The notes under the pieces are model-generated. The model was given only the letters and a program-made list of their open reading frames with translations. It made no database searches and had not been told where the DNA came from. Below are positions 1 through 8,078 of a stretch of 28,772 nucleotides of DNA, in pieces. Source of the stretch: an uncultured Acetatifactor sp. (GTDB lineage: Bacteria > Bacillota > Clostridia > Lachnospirales > Lachnospiraceae); the NCBI GenBank assembly GCA_910587755.1, contig CAJUNZ010000029.1, forward strand, positions 1 through 28,772, in the 5' to 3' direction. Position numbers and translations under genes: made by a program. Positions within the stretch are counted from its first letter, which is position 1. The number at the start of each line of letters is the position of its first letter.

Positions 1-757
1 CGGTGCTGGGGAAACCTGTCAGCGCGGACCCACTGATGGAAAAGGCGCCCGTAATGGCCATAATAGCGCCGAATAAGAGCACGGGTTTCATGGAAGGAAG
101 CACGATATACCAGAGTTCCTGCCATCTGTTGGTAATCCCATCCACCATACCTGCCTCCTGAAGAGAGCGATCCACACCCTGAAGTCCGGCAATAAAACTA
201 AGGAATCCCACACCGAAACTCATCCACAGCTGCACTACCAGGATAAGTGTCATCATATAGTTGGCGTCATGCAGCCACAGGATGGCGCCGTCCGTTATAC
301 CCATGCTCATAAGCCAGGCATTGGCAAAACCGGTGGAGTCGTCCGCAAAAATCAGTGTCCAGATCATATAGGCGTTACCTGCCAGGGAAGGCCCATAGAG
401 GATAACCGTCATAACCACCCTCAGCTTGTCAGGCAGCTCGCAGAGCATCCAGGCCATGGTGAAAGAAAGCATGTATCCCACCGGCCCCACGATCACTGCC
501 ATGATAAAAGTATTCTGCAGAGCTTTCAAAAACAGATCGTCATTCAGAAACAAGTCAATATAGTTGTCCAGGCCCACAAAACCGGGAGTCTGAATTACAT
601 TATAGTCTGTAAAACTCATCACTACTGAAAAAAGCACGGGCACCACTACAAACACGATGAATACGAGTGAAAAGGGCAGTATCATCAGATAGACTTCCTT
701 CTTCGTTCGCAGCTCGGTAAGAAGCGGAACCTTCTTATTTACTGGTTTTTTGCTCAT
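1..757 (-). CDS. Sugar ABC transporter permease, MalF/UgpA/LplB type (partial, 3' end outside window)
   Basis: Inner-membrane permease of a binding-protein-dependent carbohydrate importer. About 252 codons are visible and the C-terminus lies beyond the left edge. After a short basic N-terminus (MSKKPVNKKVPLLTELR) comes a first hydrophobic helix (LMILPFSLVFIVFVVVPVLF), then the usual MalF-like loop and further membrane helices. The cytoplasmic EAA loop is recognisable as QEAGMVDGIT followed by W-x(4)-YIVLP, which docks the ATPase subunit in this family. The ATG at 757 has GGAG seven bases upstream, embedded in the end of the preceding gene, whose stop codon is only 4 bp away, so the two are probably translationally coupled. 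The substrate cannot be read from the sequence. The linked carbohydrate-module solute-binding protein points to an oligosaccharide. A second permease is expected just outside the window. Confidence 0.9.
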   Translation of the reverse strand, partial: MSKKPVNKKVPLLTELRTKKEVYLMILPFSLVFIVFVVVPVLFSVVMSFTDYNVIQTPGFVGLDNYIDLFLNDDLFLKALQNTFIMAVIVGPVGYMLSFTMAWMLCELPDKLRVVMTVILYGPSLAGNAYMIWTLIFADDSTGFANAWLMSMGITDGAILWLHDANYMMTLILVVQLWMSFGVGFLSFIAGLQGVDRSLQEAGMVDGITNRWQELWYIVLPSMKPVLLFGAIMAITGAFSISGSALTGFPST

Positions 758-761
758 AATA

Positions 762-3695
762 TCACTCCGTTTCCAAACCATATTCCTCGCGTTTCTTGGT
801 AATCTCCGCATCCAGTGATTCCACATACGATGCCAGCGTATCCAGCGAATCCAGGCTGATATCATTGATTACTGCATAAAACGCATTTTCCAAGTTTCGG
901 CCGGTCAGGTACGAACCAGGAATCTGACGTATCTCCCGCAGCCAGTCGAGACTTTCATCCAGCACCTCTGCAATCTCCACCGGCCAGGAAGTCTGCTCAA
1001 AAGACTCCAGATTTGCCACCATATACCTGCCGGAGGATCCAAGCACCGCCTCCATCTCACGGGCATAACCGGTCTGAGTATCTGCGGAAACCCACCATTT
1101 GATGAATTCCCAGGATGCATCCTGAGATTTATTGCGCTCCACCGTGGACTTAATCATAGCCACTGCGCTGGTAGTCACCGGAATACTGTGATCCACCGTG
1201 CCGTCTTCCTGCACCGTGCCCGGCACAAGGCCGATTCCCCATTTTCCGCTGATCTCCGGTGCGGAAATGCTCAGGGTGTTATAATTGGAAATATCTATGA
1301 TCGCCAGAGGCACACTGCCCAGACGGAACCTGGTCACAAAATTGATGGTGGCCGAAAAACCATACTTTGTATAGTAGTCCGTCCATGCCTGGAAACAATC
1401 TACGGACTCCTCCCCAAGCAGCAGGGACTCTGTTCCCGCCTCATTGTAGAGCTCTGCTCCATTCTGATAGAGCATGGATAAATACACACTGTTGATGGCT
1501 TTGGAGCTTCCCACTCCGGCAGCGGCGCCCAAGGTCTGCAGAGATTCCCTGTCCAGGTACACCTGCATGTTATATGTAGCCAGGGAAGGAATGATACTGA
1601 TGAGATCATCCCATGTGTTGGGCACCATGATTCCGTACTGGGCCAGAATGTCCTTCCGATAGAACATCACGGGGAAACTCATCTGGTCAGGAAGTCCATA
1701 GTACTTGCCTTCAAATTCAAAACAATTCACTGCCGCATCCGAGAACATGGCGGCTGTCTCCTCAAAGTCGTCAAACTGGGAAAGGTCATAGGCAGCTCCT
1801 CTGTATCCCAGCTCCATGGGAAGTGTGTTGGAAAGACCGATTGCTACATCAGGCCCTGTCCCTCCAGCTACTGCCGTCATAATGATGGAGGCATCCACCA
1901 GCTTTAAGTCTACCGCAATATTGCTTTGGGATGTAAAGCTCTCATTAATCAGACGTCTGAGAACATCCATCTGGTCACGTCCCGTAGAAATCCACACGGT
2001 AATGGTATCTTCCACCTGCTTGGCTCCACCTTCTGCAGCCACATTATAATCGTTAGTGAAAGAACCTACAAAAGAAAGAATCTCATGCTTCAAATTCTGG
2101 AAGAAATTTCCCTCCGCTTTTGGAAGAGAGTTTCCCGACCCCTGCACTTCCAGCCAGTCAATGGTAAGTGCCTGCTGGGACAAAGTAAGTACTGCCGAAC
2201 CAAGCGATGTGATAGAGTCCGCAATAGATGTCACCTTGTCCGTAATCTTACTGGGACGATCCGAGATCTCCAGAAGCATTTCCGCCGCCCTCTCTATAGA
2301 GGCGCTTACGTCAGTGGTGCCGCCGGTGATTTCCGTCACCATCTCATAAACAGTCTGCAGACGCTCTCCCGCATGGCGCAGCTTATCGGTGAGCCCTGGA
2401 ATACGCTTGGTCAGCTGATAGTCCTGATATAAGGTAGGAGATGTTCCTGTAATGGCTGTTATGGTGTAATAGATTTCAGAAATCTCATCAATAGTATCCT
2501 GTAGTTCAATAGCTACATCAGCATAACTCCCCAGAGCACAGGTCATGCGTATGGTATTTTTTCCCTTTTCCAGGTAAAAATACAGATCTTCCCCTGCAGC
2601 AGACTGAAAGTATCCTGTCTGGAATGCAGAAGAATAAGCAAATCTCACATCCTGTGCCTCCACATAGGGAACCTTGCCGTTGACAGAGACTGCGCGCACT
2701 GCCGAGAAACCCACGCTCTCCTTCTGTTTATACCTGGAGGCAATGCGGTACAGACCGCTCTGCGGCACTTCCACCTCCCACTCCAGCCAGTCACCGGCCA
2801 TCTTCCAGCCACTGCCCCCAATGGTATTGAGCACAATGTAAGTGGGATCATAAGGCTCGGTCATTGCAGAAGTACGGTCATTGCGAGGGTAAAAACTGGG
2901 ATTGGACTTCAGCACCGCATCTTCCCCCTGGATACGGTACGCCCCATCACTGATAATCTGAGCCCCCTCTGCCTGTTTCTCCCCAAGCCAGGAAGCGTAA
3001 TCCGGCAGATCTTCCGCCGGACGAACCGTGATACTGCGAATCAGAAGCCTGTCTTTCACAGCCTGGAAAGACAGCGTATTGGTCCCCTTCTCAAGAAAAA
3101 ACTTCAAGCCGTTTTTGTCCCCATAATATCCTTCACTGTCCGTGATGGACACCGTCTGCCAGTCAGACACCTCAATCTGGGAAGGGAAGGACTGGTTGCC
3201 CTCCATCTGCTTATAATCCTGATTAATATCGGCGTACATCCTGTAAAACACCAACGGAGATACCTGGGCATAAGGCACTTCTCCGTTGAGAAGAAGGTTC
3301 AGCTGAACATCATTGCCCCCGTCCGGCATCACAGCATATTCCATATCAATTTGGTACATACCTGATGTCTTGACATCAACATTCCAACTTATTATTCCGC
3401 TGTTGCCTGTCAGCACGGCGTCCCCATCCACCGAGACATCCATACCTTCGGTTCCTGCATAGTCAACCCCTTTTAAAACCACTGTATCCTTACCGCTCTC
3501 GGCGGATGCATGGCTGTCAAGATACTCTCCATAAGTATCTGCGGTAACATATTCCGGAACCTTTCCCTGCAAACTGCTTTCCCTTGAGGCCTCAGCAGTT
3601 ATGACAGGCATGGCAGGCATACAGGAACAGGCCAGAATAAGCGCTAACGCCATCAACTTCTTTGGAATGTCTTTCTTCCATAATATATTGCGCAT
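762..3695 (-). CDS. Large extracellular solute-binding protein with N-terminal carbohydrate-binding-like modules
   Basis: Secreted, 977 residues, more than twice the usual length of a family-1 sugar-binding protein. A signal peptide is visible (KKLMALALILACSCMPAMPV, then ITAEA). Two beta-rich segments follow, at about 35-225 and 240-410, each with a W-x-V-x-V ... GxYxIxxxY ... Y/FFLEKGxNTxxF/M pattern typical of CBM6/CBM35-like jelly rolls. A helical linker follows (about 415-540). The solute-binding domain starts near 560 (TVWISTGRDQMDVLRRLINE) and includes GGTGPDVAIGLSN and YGLPDQMSFPVMFYRKD. I chose the ATG at 3695 because GGGAG lies 8 bases upstream; an ATG at 3710 has no such site. It sits 63 bp after the first solute-binding gene, behind a stem-loop, and abuts the permease gene. 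Probably surface capture of a polysaccharide fragment; the ligand is unknown. Confidence 0.85.
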   Translation of the reverse strand: MRNILWKKDIPKKLMALALILACSCMPAMPVITAEASRESSLQGKVPEYVTADTYGEYLDSHASAESGKDTVVLKGVDYAGTEGMDVSVDGDAVLTGNSGIISWNVDVKTSGMYQIDMEYAVMPDGGNDVQLNLLLNGEVPYAQVSPLVFYRMYADINQDYKQMEGNQSFPSQIEVSDWQTVSITDSEGYYGDKNGLKFFLEKGTNTLSFQAVKDRLLIRSITVRPAEDLPDYASWLGEKQAEGAQIISDGAYRIQGEDAVLKSNPSFYPRNDRTSAMTEPYDPTYIVLNTIGGSGWKMAGDWLEWEVEVPQSGLYRIASRYKQKESVGFSAVRAVSVNGKVPYVEAQDVRFAYSSAFQTGYFQSAAGEDLYFYLEKGKNTIRMTCALGSYADVAIELQDTIDEISEIYYTITAITGTSPTLYQDYQLTKRIPGLTDKLRHAGERLQTVYEMVTEITGGTTDVSASIERAAEMLLEISDRPSKITDKVTSIADSITSLGSAVLTLSQQALTIDWLEVQGSGNSLPKAEGNFFQNLKHEILSFVGSFTNDYNVAAEGGAKQVEDTITVWISTGRDQMDVLRRLINESFTSQSNIAVDLKLVDASIIMTAVAGGTGPDVAIGLSNTLPMELGYRGAAYDLSQFDDFEETAAMFSDAAVNCFEFEGKYYGLPDQMSFPVMFYRKDILAQYGIMVPNTWDDLISIIPSLATYNMQVYLDRESLQTLGAAAGVGSSKAINSVYLSMLYQNGAELYNEAGTESLLLGEESVDCFQAWTDYYTKYGFSATINFVTRFRLGSVPLAIIDISNYNTLSISAPEISGKWGIGLVPGTVQEDGTVDHSIPVTTSAVAMIKSTVERNKSQDASWEFIKWWVSADTQTGYAREMEAVLGSSGRYMVANLESFEQTSWPVEIAEVLDESLDWLREIRQIPGSYLTGRNLENAFYAVINDISLDSLDTLASYVESLDAEITKKREEYGLETE

Positions 3696-3722
3696 AGTGC
3701 CATCTCCCATCCATCATTAAAC

Positions 3723-3759
3723 AAAAAGGGGGGATCTCCGCACCGGCAAAGAACCCCCC
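3723..3759 (-). terminator. Intercistronic stem-loop with T-run between the two solute-binding protein genes
   Basis: On the minus strand six G (3759-3754) pair with six C (3733-3728). An inner stem (TTCT/AGA and GC/GC) closes on a CGGT loop, and T5 follows directly. It starts 14 bp after the stop of the upstream gene. It looks like a rho-independent terminator but lies inside an operon, so partial termination or 3'-end protection of the upstream message is likely. The plus strand also has a T-run after the hairpin. Confidence 0.75.
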
Positions 3760-3773
3760 GTTTTTAGTAAATA

Positions 3774-5519
3774 CTAATCGTTTGTTTCCTCAGATGACTC
3801 TTCAGAGGATTCCTCGGATGACTCCTCAGAGGATTCTTCAGAAGAATCTTCGGTAGACTCTTCAGATGACTCCTCAGATGACTCCTCAGATGACTCCTCA
3901 GAAGATCCCTCGGTCGACTCTCCAGATGCTCCCTCAGACGACTCCGCGGAAGATCCCTCGACACCTTCAGCATCCCCTACTGGATGGTACACATCTTCGG
4001 TAACATATCCGGCCTGGATCATCAAAGTCATATCCTGGTTGTAGAAAGATTCCATGGAAGAACGTATGGAAGAACCAGAGTAGAACATACTGTTAGGGCT
4101 CAGCTCAAAGGCAAGGTTGATGGAGTTGAAAGGTTCCCAGCGCTCTCTGGACAGGGAATAGAAGTACAGATCCTTGTCAAGACCGTCCTCAAGCCATGTA
4201 CAGGAACTCTGATCCACTTCAGTCTCAGGCTCCGGCTCATAGGCAGCCATCTTATCATTCCATCCCATCCACTCCATAACCATGCTCATGGCATGCATGG
4301 GATTTACCTTCTCCTCAATCCCCTTCACCATACAGATCAGCTGACCGTCATAGTAGGTGGCGGCATAGTTGTCGCTGAGGCTCAGGTATGCATCCTCCTG
4401 GCCAACCTTGCTCTCATCAATAGTCACATTGCTGCCCCAAGGATAAGGAACAAATCCCAGGTTAAATTTAAAAGCAGGACCATCGTCGGTGCTGTTAATA
4501 TACCATGCCTGCCATCCGGCCCTGTGAGCCATAGCCACTGTGTTGCCCGCGCTGAAAGTTCCGTCTGCATAGCCGCTGGCCTGCCATTTTCCGGTCTCAG
4601 GATCAACAGGAGGAACCGGCATCAGATCGTTCTCCAGACATTTTGCGAAGAACTCCTGGGTCTCCAGAAAAGGTGCGCTGAGATAATTCAGCTCGCCGGA
4701 GGGATCCAGAATAATCTCACCGTTGGCAGCAGTGGCAAACAGCATCCAATAGTAAGGAGGTACATACAGGGGATACTCATCCTCGCCCATCTTGTTCTTC
4801 ATGTCCATCAGATAGTCAAAGCAATCGTCATAGCTCCACTTACCCATCTGGAACATCTCCGCAGGAGTGTACTCCATATCCAGATCCTTGATCCAGTCAG
4901 CATTGTAGTAGAGACCCTCGCCGCCCATACCTGTCTGGAGTCCCCACTTATGTCCCATCCAATCCAGGTGGCCGGTATCCTTAAAGGTAGTGTCCGCTGT
5001 CAGATCCTCTGTGAAATCATAGAGAATACCGTTGGAAACATAGGTATCCATCATCGTGAAATAAGAGTTCATGATATCTGCCACCGGCTGACCGCTGGTC
5101 CAGTTCAGAACGATCTCATCGGCCATATTGTCCCAGTTATCCGTAGGCATATTTACCAGCTCAAGCTTCACATTGTACTTGGCCTCAATGTAGTCCTTCA
5201 TGTCCTGCTTCTCAGCCCGCTCCCAGTCCTCCAGATCTTCATTGTCAGGATCCAGATGGACAAAGTTGTTGTGCCTCAGCAGAGTCAGTGTCACACCACC
5301 CAGGTCGTAAGCAGGATAAAGTCCGTCGCTTCTGTCATCCCCGATGCTGGACTCTGCGCTAACTTCTCCGCTGTCTTCCCCCCCTGAGGACTCCTCGGAA
5401 CTGGAGCTGCCGGAAGAACTGCCGTTTCCGGCGTCGTCATTGCCACAGCCGGCCAATGACATGGACATCATGCAAACGGACACTGCACATGCCATTGCCT
5501 TTAGTACCTTTCTTTTCAT
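3774..5519 (-). CDS. Lipoprotein extracellular solute-binding protein with Ser/Glu-rich tail
   Basis: Substrate-capturing lipoprotein of a carbohydrate ABC importer, 581 residues. A lipoprotein signal peptide ends in the lipobox LAGC, with the lipidated cysteine at residue 25. A Ser/Gly/Glu linker follows (26-60), then the binding domain: LTLLRHNNFVHLDPDNED opens the first lobe, and YPLYVPPYYWMLFATA and NTVAMAHRAGWQAWYINS resemble the hinge and ligand-lining segments of the LplA-like group. The last 59 residues are almost pure SSEE repeats, which is unusual at the C-terminus. AAGGAGG lies 7 bases before the ATG. It is the first gene of the operon, about 300 nt downstream of its predicted promoter, and is followed by a stem-loop and a second solute-binding protein gene. 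The ligand is not deducible. Confidence 0.88.
   Translation of the reverse strand: MKRKVLKAMACAVSVCMMSMSLAGCGNDDAGNGSSSGSSSSEESSGGEDSGEVSAESSIGDDRSDGLYPAYDLGGVTLTLLRHNNFVHLDPDNEDLEDWERAEKQDMKDYIEAKYNVKLELVNMPTDNWDNMADEIVLNWTSGQPVADIMNSYFTMMDTYVSNGILYDFTEDLTADTTFKDTGHLDWMGHKWGLQTGMGGEGLYYNADWIKDLDMEYTPAEMFQMGKWSYDDCFDYLMDMKNKMGEDEYPLYVPPYYWMLFATAANGEIILDPSGELNYLSAPFLETQEFFAKCLENDLMPVPPVDPETGKWQASGYADGTFSAGNTVAMAHRAGWQAWYINSTDDGPAFKFNLGFVPYPWGSNVTIDESKVGQEDAYLSLSDNYAATYYDGQLICMVKGIEEKVNPMHAMSMVMEWMGWNDKMAAYEPEPETEVDQSSCTWLEDGLDKDLYFYSLSRERWEPFNSINLAFELSPNSMFYSGSSIRSSMESFYNQDMTLMIQAGYVTEDVYHPVGDAEGVEGSSAESSEGASGESTEGSSEESSEESSEESSEESTEDSSEESSEESSEESSEESSEETND
3777..3953 (-). repeat. Ser/Glu-rich repeat tract encoding the C-terminal tail
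   Basis: Imperfect tandem 12-15 bp units (GATGACTCCTCAGA-like on the plus strand) encode residues 523-581 of the lipoprotein, mostly SSEE. The tract runs to the stop codon, so slippage could change tail length. Confidence 0.8.
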
Positions 5520-5815
5520 AAAACTACCTCCTTAATTTATGACTCCTTGCGGAGTAACTAAGTTGCTTTGCAACAATTGTTGCCATACTCATTCCGCCGC
5601 TTTGAAAAGTGGCACAAAAAATAATCCTGCTGGTCTGTCTTTCAAACGCAGTTTGCTTTTCTCTCTGCTCCAGCTATTCTATTATCATAAAGGAATAATG
5701 CCGCAAAACGAAAACTATACTCTCCTGACGGACGGTTCCCCCTCTCTTGCCGCCTGTCTGAATCATGCCCCGGTTTGTGCTATGTAATTAGGATTTGCCA
5801 TATTGATCTGCTTCA
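5520..5815 (-). other. Long untranslated leader with stacked hairpins
   Basis: About 300 bases without a convincing gene. Close to the start codon, three small structures overlap or follow one another. ACTCC/GGAGT has a 4-base loop (5542-5555). GTTGC/GCAAC has a TTT loop (5562-5574). A perfect 14-bp palindrome GCAACAATTGTTGC (5570-5583) competes with the GTTGC hairpin for the same GCAAC. The ACTCC arm lies near the AAGGAGG ribosome binding site (5527-5533). CAAAC-GCA-GTTTG (5643-5655) is a further small dyad. A regulatory role is inferred only. Confidence 0.4.
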
Positions 5816-5822
5816 TATGGAT

Positions 5823-5851
5823 ATATTAACTTATTTTGAACATTTTGTCAA
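5823..5851 (-). promoter_or_regulatory. Sigma-A type promoter of the sugar ABC operon
   Basis: On the minus strand a perfect -35 TTGACA (5851-5846) and -10 TAATAT (5828-5823) are separated by exactly 17 bp in very AT-rich DNA. Transcription would start near 5815, giving a leader of about 295 nt before the lipoprotein gene. Confidence 0.75.
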
Positions 5852-6002
5852 ATTTTTTTAAAAAATTTATGTAAAAAAATTAAAAAAATATTTTCCAACA
5901 TGATTTTACGTCATTTATTTTCACCAAATACCAGGATAGCCAATGGTTTTTTTGTACATACCACCATATGTTCTATACAATTTCCACATTGTCACTTTTA
6001 TC

Positions 6003-6031
6003 TTGTAAAAGAAAACATAAAATGATACAAT
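6003..6031 (+). promoter_or_regulatory. Candidate promoter for the small membrane protein gene
   Basis: TTGTAA (6003-6008) and TACAAT (6026-6031) have a 17-bp spacer, in AT-rich DNA about 95 bp upstream of the start codon. The rest of 5852-6124 holds no gene that I can support. Confidence 0.5.
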
Positions 6032-6124
6032 GCATTGAAAGCAAAACCATTGCCCCAGGCACGTTATTTGCAGCATTATTTGTATAAATTGCTGTCCGGA
6101 GTTAAAAAAGAAGGAGAATTGCCT

Positions 6125-6478
6125 ATGAATCAGGAGAAAAATGAAAATGAAACCAAAAAGAAAACCACAAAAACCAAGCGGGCAGCCGCCCTTTTGGGGG
6201 CTGTTCTCCTGGTTCTGCTGTATGCAGCAGCTTTGGTGGCGGCCATCATGGACAACTCCGCATCCGCAGGCCTGTTCCGGGCCTGCCTGTGGGCCACAAT
6301 AGCCGTCCCGCTGCTGATCTGGATCTATGTCTGGCTCTATGGAAAGTTCACCGGACGGCCCAACATCACAGACTCCACTGCAAACAGCCAGCCCCTCGGA
6401 ACGCAGGCTTCCGGACAGGAACTGTCCGGGCAAAGTCAATCCACAGAAAAAAAGTCCGGTGAAAACCGCTCCCGGTAA
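6125..6478 (+). CDS. Small hypothetical membrane protein, two predicted TM helices
   Basis: 117 residues, function unknown. A lysine-rich cytoplasmic N-terminus (MNQEKNENETKKKTTKTK) precedes TM helix 1 (about 22-42, LLGAVLLVLLYAAALVAAI). A short loop and TM helix 2 (about 52-72, WATIAVPLLIWIYVWLYGKF) follow, then a polar Ser/Gln/Gly-rich tail. The ATG at 6125 has AAGGAG 8 bases upstream. An upstream in-frame ATG at 6035 is less likely because it lies right at the predicted transcription start and has no ribosome site. Similar short proteins with this KRAAALLG...LLIWIYxWLYGK pattern recur in Lachnospiraceae as far as I remember, without an assigned role. The gene converges on the HAD phosphatase gene with a 12-bp gap. 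Confidence 0.75.
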   Translation: MNQEKNENETKKKTTKTKRAAALLGAVLLVLLYAAALVAAIMDNSASAGLFRACLWATIAVPLLIWIYVWLYGKFTGRPNITDSTANSQPLGTQASGQELSGQSQSTEKKSGENRSR

Positions 6479-6490
6479 ATCTATATGGGC

Positions 6491-7114
6491 TCAGACCGTC
6501 TGTCCATGCAAGGTTACTTCTTCCAGGGCCCTCAGCTCCTCTTCCACCTGTTCCTTCGACCGAAAACAGATACCATGGATCCCAAGAACCCGGGCCGCCT
6601 CCACATTGGCCTGGGTGTCGTCAATAAACACACTCTCTTCTGCCTTTAAGCCATACCTGGAGAGAAGAAGGCGGTATATCTCTCCATCAGGCTTGATGAC
6701 CTTTTCCCGGAAGGACAGAATGCCCCCGTCCATATATTCCATAAAATCAAGTGCATCCTGACAGTCCTCAAAAGCTTTGGAAGAAAAATTGGACAGATAG
6801 AAGACCCCCAGTCCTTTGGCCTTCAGCTCCTTCACCCAGGGAATGGCATATTCCCTTTTCGTCACCATGCCCGTGACACATCCAAAGGCAAAACGCAGTT
6901 CCTTCTCAATCTCCGGATCCTGCCGGATGAACTCCCTCATAAGCCTTTCCACATCCCACGCTCCCCGATCCACCTCATTCCACACAGGTGTCAGCACGGA
7001 AGCCCTGGCAATGCGGTCAACCATCGCCTCGTCAAATCCCTTGTCCTGAAGAAATCCCCTCCACCGAAAATCCGTGAGAACATTTCCAATGTCAAAAATA
7101 ATATTGCGAATCAT
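6491..7114 (-). CDS. HAD-superfamily hydrolase, YihX-like
   Basis: Probable small-molecule phosphatase of the HAD IA group, 207 residues. Motif I is FDIGNVLTDF with the nucleophile Asp8. The second acid is replaced by Gly, as in the YihX (glucose-1-phosphatase) group, which reads FDLGNV. Motif II is FYLSNFS, motif III is the Lys in VIKPDGEIY, and motif IV is VFIDDT. The cap domain is the small helical one between residues 18 and about 90. GGGAG lies 6 bases before the ATG. It lies 22 bp downstream of the LysR gene on the same strand, probably in one transcript with it and with purA. The substrate is not deducible; a sugar phosphate or nucleotide is possible. Confidence 0.85.
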   Translation of the reverse strand: MIRNIIFDIGNVLTDFRWRGFLQDKGFDEAMVDRIARASVLTPVWNEVDRGAWDVERLMREFIRQDPEIEKELRFAFGCVTGMVTKREYAIPWVKELKAKGLGVFYLSNFSSKAFEDCQDALDFMEYMDGGILSFREKVIKPDGEIYRLLLSRYGLKAEESVFIDDTQANVEAARVLGIHGICFRSKEQVEEELRALEEVTLHGQTV

Positions 7115-7136
7115 CTCTTACTCCCATAGGTACCCT

Positions 7137-8021
7137 CTACAGTCTCATGATCTCCAGAAGTCTGGCCGCAGCCGTGGGCAGAACAGCTTTTTTACTTGTC
7201 ACCACACAGAGCTGTCTTTTGGGTATCATCTTGTTAAATCTCAGTTCAAACAGCAGGCCGGAATCCAGATCCTGTATGGCAAAATCTCTCACCACACACC
7301 CCACCCCCAGATTTCTGAGTGCAAACTGTACAATCATGTCGCTGGTGGCCAGTTCAAATTCCGGCTGCAGCACCACGCCGTTTCCAAGCAGATATTCGTC
7401 CAGAAAGCGCCTGGTGCTGGTACATCCCTCCAAAAAAATCATGGGAAGATGTTCCAGCTCCTGAAAATCCAGCATTTTATTCTTATAGGGCAGAAATCTC
7501 CTCCCTGCCACAAACATGTCCTCAATCTCTCTCACCTGCTCCATGCGGATGCCGGGGTCCTGTTCAAAAGGGGTGCTGACCACCCCAAAATCTATTTTTC
7601 CGGCCCGCAGAAGCTGGAGCGTTTCGGGTGTGGGGGCATTGGCCACAATCACCTTTATCCCGGGATGCCGCTCATGAAATTCTTCCAGAAAAGGCAGCAG
7701 ATAAAAACGCAGCGCCATATCGCTGGCGCCGATGTGGACCTGGCCCAGTTCCAGGTTAAGCAGCTGCTTTACCTTTTCCACCCCCAGGCTGATCTGCTCA
7801 TAGCCTTTCTCCACATAAGAGTAGAGAAGCTGTCCCTCCCCTGTGAGTCTGACTCCCTTGGAAGCCCTCTGAAACAAGGGCACCCCCAGACTTCGCTCCA
7901 GCGCTTTCAGGGACTGGCTCACCGCAGGCTGGGAGATGGAGAGCTCACCTGCGGCCCCTGTGACGCTGCCCAGTTTGGCCGTGTAATAGAAGACCTTAAA
8001 ATACTCCAGGTTCTCCACCAT
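7137..8021 (-). CDS. LysR-family transcriptional regulator
   Basis: DNA-binding regulator of 294 residues, the normal LysR length. The N-terminal winged helix-turn-helix reads LEYFKVFYYTAKLGSVTGAA, then SISQPAVSQSLKALERSLG and PLFQRASKGVRLTGEG, which is the classic LysR signature. A linker helix and a two-lobe effector domain follow (from about residue 90, QVHIGASDMALRFYLLPFL). I chose the ATG at 8021, which has GGAGG about 10 bases upstream. A GTG at 8030 lies directly on that ribosome site. It sits 57 bp after purA and 22 bp before the HAD gene. LysR regulators are often autoregulated and act on a neighbouring gene, but no clear T-N11-A operator was located here. Effector and targets are unknown. 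Confidence 0.9.
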   Translation of the reverse strand: MVENLEYFKVFYYTAKLGSVTGAAGELSISQPAVSQSLKALERSLGVPLFQRASKGVRLTGEGQLLYSYVEKGYEQISLGVEKVKQLLNLELGQVHIGASDMALRFYLLPFLEEFHERHPGIKVIVANAPTPETLQLLRAGKIDFGVVSTPFEQDPGIRMEQVREIEDMFVAGRRFLPYKNKMLDFQELEHLPMIFLEGCTSTRRFLDEYLLGNGVVLQPEFELATSDMIVQFALRNLGVGCVVRDFAIQDLDSGLLFELRFNKMIPKRQLCVVTSKKAVLPTAAARLLEIMRL

Positions 8022-8078
8022 TCTCTCCACTCCTCCGCTCTCCTGACAGACTTATCCGGCTTTCCAAACCCCCGAGTA

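Noticed and set aside
3777..3953. CRISPR-like array
   Set aside because: Units are short, contiguous and coding (SSEE); there are no spacers. The same applies to the 33-bp repeats at 9824-9988.
3984..5387. Plus-strand open frame opposite the lipoprotein gene
   Set aside because: Antisense of a well-supported solute-binding protein.
5539..5787. 82-codon plus-strand frame in the leader of the sugar operon
   Set aside because: No ribosome site, no protein-like pattern, and it overlaps leader structures on the other strand.
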